Shown here: positions 62,604 to 64,000 of the stretch, piece by piece
How the letters are laid out: every line of letters starts with the position of its first letter
How positions within the stretch are numbered: the first letter of the stretch is position 1
NCBI GenBank assembly: GCA_022826725.1
Contig: JAJDUF010000004.1
Location: 124,001 to 188,000, forward strand
DNA: 64,000 nt
Direction of reading: 5' to 3'
Origin: Chloroflexota bacterium
Lineage (GTDB): Bacteria > Chloroflexota > UBA11872 > UBA12225 > JAJDUF01
Translations under genes and position numbers: made by a program
Notes under the pieces: model-generated
Databases searched by the model: none
What the model was told of the DNA's origin: nothing
Seen by the model: only the letters and a program-made list of their open reading frames with translations

Positions 62604-63620
62604 CTAGCCGAGGTCAGCCAGGTCTACGATGCGGCGCTCGCGGATGGACGTGAACGCGCCGATAGCGAGCGCCGTGGCCAGCAGGCCGTCCTGCGCCGTT
62701 GCGCCCGTCCTGATTGGCTGCCCTTCGCCGACGCTGGCCGCGAACTCCCGCATCAGCGCGCGGTAGCCGGTGTAGTCGTCTTGCTCCTCCGGCGAAAGCT
62801 GCGCGACCGTCGTTGCCTCTCGGGTTTCTTTGCCGTCGCCCAGCGTCAGCCCGGCGAAATAGCCGTAAATCGTGGCGCTCTTTCCCTCACCGTCGAACAA
62901 CTGGTAGAACGACTTCTTGACGTGGTGCGCTGGCCCGAAATCGCCGATCACGGCGGAGGCCGTGCTGCCGTTGGCGTAATAGATCGTGCAGACGGTGCTA
63001 TCAATGAGGGCGGAACCCGGGTGGGTGAACGCCCCGCCGCCGGCAGCGATGGCGACCGGCTCCGAGTCGTGGAAGTAGGAGAGCAGGTCGAAGGTATGCA
63101 CGCCTTGGGAGATGACGTTGGCCCCGCCCCGGTCCGGCGACTGCGCCCACGACGCCTCGCCCCAGCGCGGATCAATCATCTGCCCGGTCGAAACCAGCGA
63201 TTGCGGAAGAAAGACTTTCGCCCGCGTCACCAGCGGCGCAAAGCGAGCCTGAAAGCCGACCATCAGCTGCACGTCGTTGGCTACGACAGCCTCGACAATC
63301 CGCTGCGCCGCCGTCACCGTCAGCGCCAGCGGCTTCTCGATGAGGATGTGCTTGCCAGCGTTCGCCGCCATGACAGCGTAGTCGGGGTGCGAGTCGTGGT
63401 GGGTCGCAATGACGACGGCCTGGATGCTTGGGTCCTCAATGGCCCGGCGGATGTCGGTGCTCACCGTGCCGGTGCCCACCGCCGCTTGGAGCGCGGCGGC
63501 CTTCTCCGGCACCGCATCGGCAAATGTGACCACCTCACCCAGACCGAGCGCCGTCAAGTTGCGAGCGTGGATTGTTCCCATCCCGCCGCACCCCACCACC
63601 GCCACCCTCAGGTCGGTCAT
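62604..63620 (-). CDS. Gfo/Idh/MocA family oxidoreductase (3)
   Basis: A 338-residue dehydrogenase: MTDLRVAVVGCGGMGTIHAR Rossmann start, IQAVVIATHHDSHPDYAVMA, KHILIEKPLALTVTAAQRIV with the EKP motif. The ATG at 63620 follows GAGGAGG by 9 bases. Its closest resemblance within the window is to the copy at 45.4 kb. The upstream neighbour on this strand is the DHDPS-family gene. Confidence 0.9.
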   Translation of the reverse strand: MTDLRVAVVGCGGMGTIHARNLTALGLGEVVTFADAVPEKAAALQAAVGTGTVSTDIRRAIEDPSIQAVVIATHHDSHPDYAVMAANAGKHILIEKPLALTVTAAQRIVEAVVANDVQLMVGFQARFAPLVTRAKVFLPQSLVSTGQMIDPRWGEASWAQSPDRGGANVISQGVHTFDLLSYFHDSEPVAIAAGGGAFTHPGSALIDSTVCTIYYANGSTASAVIGDFGPAHHVKKSFYQLFDGEGKSATIYGYFAGLTLGDGKETREATTVAQLSPEEQDDYTGYRALMREFAASVGEGQPIRTGATAQDGLLATALAIGAFTSIRERRIVDLADLG

Positions 63621-63679
63621 CGCCGTTTGCCTCCTCAAACTCAGTGCGTTCCTAGGATATGTCGTGCCGGCCCTATCTC

Positions 63680-63741
63680 GTCATTCCAGCTTTCGCCGGA
63701 ATCCACGTCCCCCGTCGGGACGGGGGGACCATAGGGGGGCC
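63680..63741. repeat. Composite palindromic repeat (types A and D)
   Basis: GTCATTCCAGCTTTCGCCGGAATCCACG then CCCCCGTCGGGACGGGGGGACC and ATAGGGGGGCC. It lies between the oxidoreductase and the DHDPS-family gene. Confidence 0.75.
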
Positions 63742-63757
63742 ACCACCGACCACTCTC

Positions 63758-64000
63758 CTAGTTCGGCAAAATGCCGTTCTCCCCCAAGACCTGGCGTAGC
63801 TGCGCCATCGCGTCGTCGGAGAGCGGCTCGAACGGCGGATGTACCCATCGCTTGCAGATGCCCAGTAGCTCCAGTACCGCCTTCTCTTCGGCCGAGGTCT
63901 CCGTGTTGCGTCGCGGCGGGAACTGCTTGATGATCCTGATGAGCGCAAAGGCCTTCTCCCGCGCCTCCGCGATCTGCCCCTCCTGCCAAAGCGTGTGGAC
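63758..64000 (-). CDS. DHDPS-family aldolase, C-terminal part (runs out of the window)
   Basis: Eighty codons to a TAG at 63758-63760 on the minus strand: HTLWQEGQIAEAREKAFALI, then LELLGICKRWVHPPFEPLSD and DAMAQLRQVLGENGILPN. This is the C-terminal helical tail of a dihydrodipicolinate synthase/N-acetylneuraminate lyase family protein. The catalytic barrel and start lie beyond 64000. It follows the same strand as the oxidoreductase and is likely in its operon. Confidence 0.78.
   Translation of the reverse strand, partial: VHTLWQEGQIAEAREKAFALIRIIKQFPPRRNTETSAEEKAVLELLGICKRWVHPPFEPLSDDAMAQLRQVLGENGILPN

Overview
The window is a GC-rich bacterial chromosome segment. Housekeeping gene order and content (class II glycyl-tRNA synthetase of the dimeric type, pyruvate phosphate dikinase, DUF711, GYD and Uma2 families, and a large set of solitary sugar isomerases, oxidoreductases and enolase-superfamily enzymes) suggest a Chloroflexota lineage (Thermomicrobia, Dehalococcoidia or SAR202-like). 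That placement is inference. There is one tRNA gene, tRNA-Thr(CGU). I see no rRNA, CRISPR array, prophage or transposase gene.

Region 1 (1-18.6 kb) is housekeeping. After a PIN-toxin fragment, a MazG-like pyrophosphohydrolase and an MFS permease on the plus strand comes a long minus-strand block: prmA, HIT, pgpH, ybeY, dgkA, ispE, a CNNM/CBS protein, recO, glyS, (cupin; VOC on plus), ppdK, dnaG, rpoD. This order closely parallels the Firmicutes order pgpH-ybeY-dgkA...recO-glyQS...dnaG-sigA. Here ppdK sits where Firmicutes carry the PPDK-regulator gene.

Region 2 (18.8-31.9 kb) holds an HpcH-type aldolase, a Uma2 nuclease-like protein, and then the most unusual locus. This is a divergent GroEL-like chaperonin with a rewired nucleotide pocket, a 721-residue cytoplasmic Asp-box propeller, and two tandemly duplicated GYD proteins, all in line on the plus strand. 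It is followed by DUF711 (minus), a Ski2/HelY-type helicase whose motifs I, II, III and VI are all degraded, a PHP phosphoesterase coupled to it by an ATGA overlap, an unknown protein and uppP.

Region 3 (31.9-42.8 kb) is mixed: a 48-bp minisatellite in a possible His-rich gene, tRNA-Thr, an orphan beta-class DNA methyltransferase, gamma-carbonic anhydrase-like, two thioredoxin-fold proteins, a DHDPS-family aldolase, an MBL hydrolase, a second Uma2 protein and an amidase. A low-GC island follows at 40.4-42.7 kb, with a DUF4209 gene broken by an in-frame amber codon, an XRE antitoxin remnant cut by a palindromic repeat, and an orphan antitoxin-like gene.

Region 4 (42.8-64 kb) is a catabolic cluster: three Gfo/Idh/MocA dehydrogenases, three xylose-isomerase-like TIM barrels, two five-bladed propellers, an SDR, an Ldh2-type dehydrogenase, a glycosyl-hydrolase-10-like barrel, RraA-like, an enolase-superfamily enzyme, a class III aminotransferase, a sulfatase and a DHDPS-family fragment. 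No transporter or transcription factor is present in these 21 kb. Short composite palindromic repeats lie in many intergenic gaps and at some gene ends.
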